Shown: positions 6,922 through 8,508 of the stretch, one piece after another
Layout: each line of letters begins with the position of its first letter
How positions within the stretch are numbered: the stretch's first letter is position 1
DNA from: an uncultured beta proteobacterium
GTDB taxonomy: Bacteria > Pseudomonadota > Gammaproteobacteria > Burkholderiales > Burkholderiaceae_C
Assembly (NCBI GenBank): GCA_903870955.1
Contig: CAIQEX010000187.1
Coordinates: 1-8,508, forward strand
Length of the DNA stretch: 8,508 bases
Reading direction: 5' to 3'
Notes under the pieces: generated by a model
Seen by the model: only the letters and a program-made list of their open reading frames with translations
Databases searched by the model: none
What the model was told of the DNA's origin: nothing
Made by a program: the position numbers and the translations under genes

Positions 6922-6977
6922 GCGCTTACCAGGTTGGGGATTGTGGGGATTCGAAAATAGGGATGCCTCCATTGTCT

Positions 6978-7003
6978 GTCGGCGCGCGAGCCACTTTCTT
7001 ACA
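6978..7003 (-). promoter_or_regulatory. putative ECF-sigma-type promoter of glutathione reductase
   Basis: On the minus strand, TGTAAG (7003-6998, followed by AAA) and CGAC (6981-6978) are separated by 16 bases, as at 5117-5142. The shared block is GTGTAAGAAA in both places, while the rest of the spacer differs. From the expected start point the leader to ATG 6921 would be about 50 bases. The element sits just upstream of the region where the plus-strand regulator remnant begins. Confidence 0.6.
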
Positions 7004-7045
7004 CTCGTTTTTCAGCGCAGTTCAACAACAGGGACATTAAGTTGC

Positions 7046-7267
7046 GGCAATTCGTTGCTGGTCGACGTGGTGTCAGACTTTTATGACTACGCGCTGGAAT
7101 ACCGTCGCCGCGCGTTGCAGAGCCCCGGGGCCATCAAACACAGCGTGCAAGACCATCGAGAAATCGTCGCGGCTCTGAAGACGCGCAAGCCCGAAGTGGC
7201 GGTGGCTGCGATGCGTGCCCACCTCGAGCAGGTGCAGAAAACCACGATCAAGGAAATGGCGAACTGA
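7046..7267 (+). pseudogene. 3' remnant of a GntR/FadR-family transcriptional regulator (FCD domain end)
   Basis: About 73 codons read GNSLLVDVVSDFYDYALE and on through DHREIVAALKTRKPEVAVAAM to RAHLEQVQKTTIKEMAN. This is the C-terminal helices of an FCD ligand-binding domain: the HREIVAAL helix followed by the AAMRAHL helix is characteristic. The DNA-binding winged helix and most of the FCD domain, normally about 150 residues more, are absent; upstream DNA belongs to the glutathione reductase promoter and gene on the other strand. The remaining frame is open, so the loss was by deletion or rearrangement with a junction near 7005-7046. It ends 2 bases before the lactonase remnant, the gene order expected for a sugar-acid catabolism locus. 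Confidence 0.72.
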
Positions 7268-7269
7268 GC

Positions 7270-7560
7270 ATGAGCAAGGTTGAAATTTTGGAATCCCGCG
7301 CCAGCCTGTTGATGGCTGGAACAGAAAAGCTGGAGCGCCTGGCGACGGGCGCGATCTGGAGCGAAGGCCCGATCTGAATGCATGAAGACGGCAGCGTGCT
7401 GTGGAGCGATATTCCCAACAACCGCATGCTGCGCTGGCACCCTGTCGAAGGCCAGTCGGTCTGGCATGCGCAGATTGAATACACCAACGGCCACACCCGC
7501 GAGGCCGACGGTTCGCTGCTGCACTGCTCACATGGCCACCAGGCGCAGCAACGTGAGTGA
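7270..7560 (+). pseudogene. 5' remnant of an SMP-30/gluconolactonase-family gene with internal stop
   Basis: Starting at ATG 7270, the frame reads MSKVEILESRASLLMAG, then IWSEGPI, a TGA at 7375-7377, and then in the same frame HEDGSVLWSDIPNNRMLRWHP, YTNGHTREADG and SLLHCSHGH. WSEGP, WSDIPNNR and TNGHTR are hallmark strings of the SMP-30/gluconolactonase/LRE beta-propeller family. Codon 36 is normally an aromatic residue, so a TGG to TGA change is likely. After CSHGH the homology in this frame stops; the +1 frame (RRSNVSEKTGGEILERN) may continue it, implying a one-base frameshift. Only about 95 of the usual 290-300 residues remain, so the gene is truncated and inactive. The family hydrolyses sugar lactones in uronate or aldonate catabolism. 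Confidence 0.78.
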
Positions 7561-7613
7561 AAAGACAGGCGGCGAAATCCTGGAACGCAATTGCACACCT
7601 GTGAAAGATGCTT

Positions 7614-8027
7614 CTATTGGCCGGTGAGTTGGCGCAGTGCACCAGCCCAGTCTTCCAGGTGGAAAGTAGTCTGGATTCGTCCTTCACGAATGGTGTGAAT
7701 GTCGATACTCATGATGCTAAAAGCTTTGCCGGTAAATGGCACGCCAAAAAATTCTCCAACAGGAGTACCGCTGCCCTCACCACGCACAACCACGCGATCT
7801 CCGGCCGATAAAACTTCGGAGATGCGCCACTGCAGATCCGGGACGGCTTGAATGGTGCCAGTGAGAAGTCCTATAAATGCTGGCTTTTCGGCATACACCG
7901 TGTCGCTGGAATAATTCCTCCAAGTCGATGCAAGAATGGCATCCAGAGTCGATGGATTGCTGGTCTTGGCGTCGAAGACTGCGTAATAGGTGCGAATGAT
8001 TTCTTGAATTTCTGCGTTGTTGTTCAT
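7614..8027 (-). CDS. SnoaL-like / ester cyclase-type NTF2-fold protein
   Basis: A 137-residue protein with the build of the SnoaL-like polyketide cyclase/ester cyclase group in the NTF2-like superfamily: an N-terminal helix EIIRTYYAVFDAK, a loop with TWRNYSSD, the helix AFIGLLTGTIQAVPDLQWRI, strand pair VVVRGEGSGTPVGEF, and the closing strand motif IHTIREGRIQTTFHLEDWAGALRQL. Such proteins are small cone-shaped barrels, and many are of unknown substrate. ATG 8027 is chosen because the product then starts like family members; the frame is open to 8159 but the extra 44 residues are not conserved-looking. No clear ribosome-binding site is seen. It converges with the lactonase remnant, whose end is about 55 bases away. 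Confidence 0.75.
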   Translation of the reverse strand: MNNNAEIQEIIRTYYAVFDAKTSNPSTLDAILASTWRNYSSDTVYAEKPAFIGLLTGTIQAVPDLQWRISEVLSAGDRVVVRGEGSGTPVGEFFGVPFTGKAFSIMSIDIHTIREGRIQTTFHLEDWAGALRQLTGQ

Positions 8028-8210
8028 GGGGTATTTCGGATGGGATAGAGACAGATCGCGTTTGCACAGGGTGTTGGACCATGGCAGTGAAGAGTCTGTC
8101 GCCCAGCTCTGCAAAAAATCTTGATGGAATGCAGTTGGATTTTTCGAAATGCTGATCAAAGACTAATCAACGTGTGCAGCTGCGCCGCTTGGAGGCTATG
8201 TCCCGGCGAT
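8028..8210. other. intergenic stretch, no supported feature
   Basis: About 180 bases between the ester-cyclase-type gene and the DUF2726-like gene. It is somewhat richer in A and T than the neighbours and probably holds the promoter of the ester-cyclase-type gene, but I see no convincing -35/-10 pair, no copy of the TGTAAG element and no terminator. Confidence 0.4.
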
Positions 8211-8508
8211 TTAGTTCACGCGCGAATTGCCCGTTCCGCTGGAAATCGGTGGCCACCAGGATGCATTGGCGCTGGATGAAATGTCTTCGAAGATCTGCGT
8301 TAAGGGGACGGCAAACAGTGCTTGAATATCCGCGTGCTCCGGCAAGGCTTTGGTCTGCCAATGCAGCAGGCGGACACCGGCAGCCGCGCTGGCCCTGGCT
8401 TTTATTTCATCAGCACTTGATGGTTCGCGCTCACTTTGCAGATGGTCCAGCAGATCGATAGCGACCAGCATGGTTGCGTCCTTTGCATAGACCACAAAGT
8501 CGTATTGC
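8211..8508 (-). CDS. DUF2726-like protein, C-terminal part (runs off the window)
   Basis: The frame is open from the window edge (first full codon at 8507-8505) to the TAA at 8211-8213, about 98 residues. It begins QYDFVVYAKDATMLVAIDLLD, continues with KARASAAAGVRLLHWQTKALPE and ends PLTQIFEDISSSANASWW plus a short polar tail. A strand with DFVV, a strand ending in an acidic pair, then a helix leading to AAGVRLLHW matches the nuclease-like core of DUF2726 proteins. DUF2726 is related to PD-(D/E)XK-type folds; function is unknown. The true start lies outside the window. The tail after IFED looks less like coding sequence, so a frameshift near the end cannot be excluded. Confidence 0.55.
   Translation of the reverse strand, partial: QYDFVVYAKDATMLVAIDLLDHLQSEREPSSADEIKARASAAAGVRLLHWQTKALPEHADIQALFAVPLTQIFEDISSSANASWWPPISSGTGNSRVN

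Noticed and set aside
7375..7377. TGA as a selenocysteine codon in the lactonase remnant
   Set aside because: The family has no selenoproteins known to me, no selenocysteine insertion hairpin is evident after the codon, and the gene is truncated anyway.
1..8508. CRISPR array, tRNA or rRNA gene, insertion sequence, prophage or defence system
   Set aside because: I saw no regularly spaced repeats, no cloverleaf or rRNA stretches, and no transposase, integrase or defence-type proteins; the remaining proteins are ordinary metabolic, redox and membrane families.

Overview
The window looks like chromosomal DNA of a Burkholderiales bacterium, most likely a Comamonadaceae of the Rhodoferax/Polaromonas type. 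I infer this from the moderately high GC content, the dense same-strand gene packing and the general character of the proteins; no phylogenetic marker is present. Every intact gene I can support lies on the minus strand. The only plus-strand coding sequence consists of two decayed gene remnants.

Layout, read in the direction of minus-strand transcription (high to low coordinates). At the right edge is the C-terminal part of a DUF2726-like protein (8211-8508), then a SnoaL-like/ester-cyclase-type protein (7614-8027). A decayed plus-strand pair follows at about 7046-7560: the end of a GntR/FadR-type regulator (FCD domain) and the beginning of an SMP-30/gluconolactonase gene with an in-frame stop. 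Next are glutathione reductase (5548-6921) and a small membrane protein (5160-5528), ending at an inverted repeat. The rest is a seven-gene, almost gapless cluster: secreted YHS-domain protein, DoxX-like membrane protein, alpha/beta hydrolase (possible lipoprotein), DedA-type membrane protein, ATP-grasp ligase-like protein, DinB-like protein and NRDE/TANGO2-like protein (5068 down to 217). Gaps within it run from a 4-base overlap to about 11 bases, so it very probably forms one transcription unit. Bases 1-216 hold nothing I can support.

The most interesting observation is regulatory. The regions upstream of the glutathione reductase gene and of the seven-gene cluster carry the same two-block element, TGTAAGAAA-N13-CGAC, with exactly 16 bases between TGTAAG and CGAC. 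Each lies about 50-60 bases before the chosen start codon. The architecture is that of an ECF sigma-factor promoter. It would place glutathione reductase and the envelope/thiol-type cluster (YHS, DoxX, DedA, DinB) in one stress regulon. The element also decides the glutathione reductase start: the upstream ATG at 6972 would fall at or before the transcription start. No sigma or anti-sigma gene is visible in the window, so the regulator is inferred.
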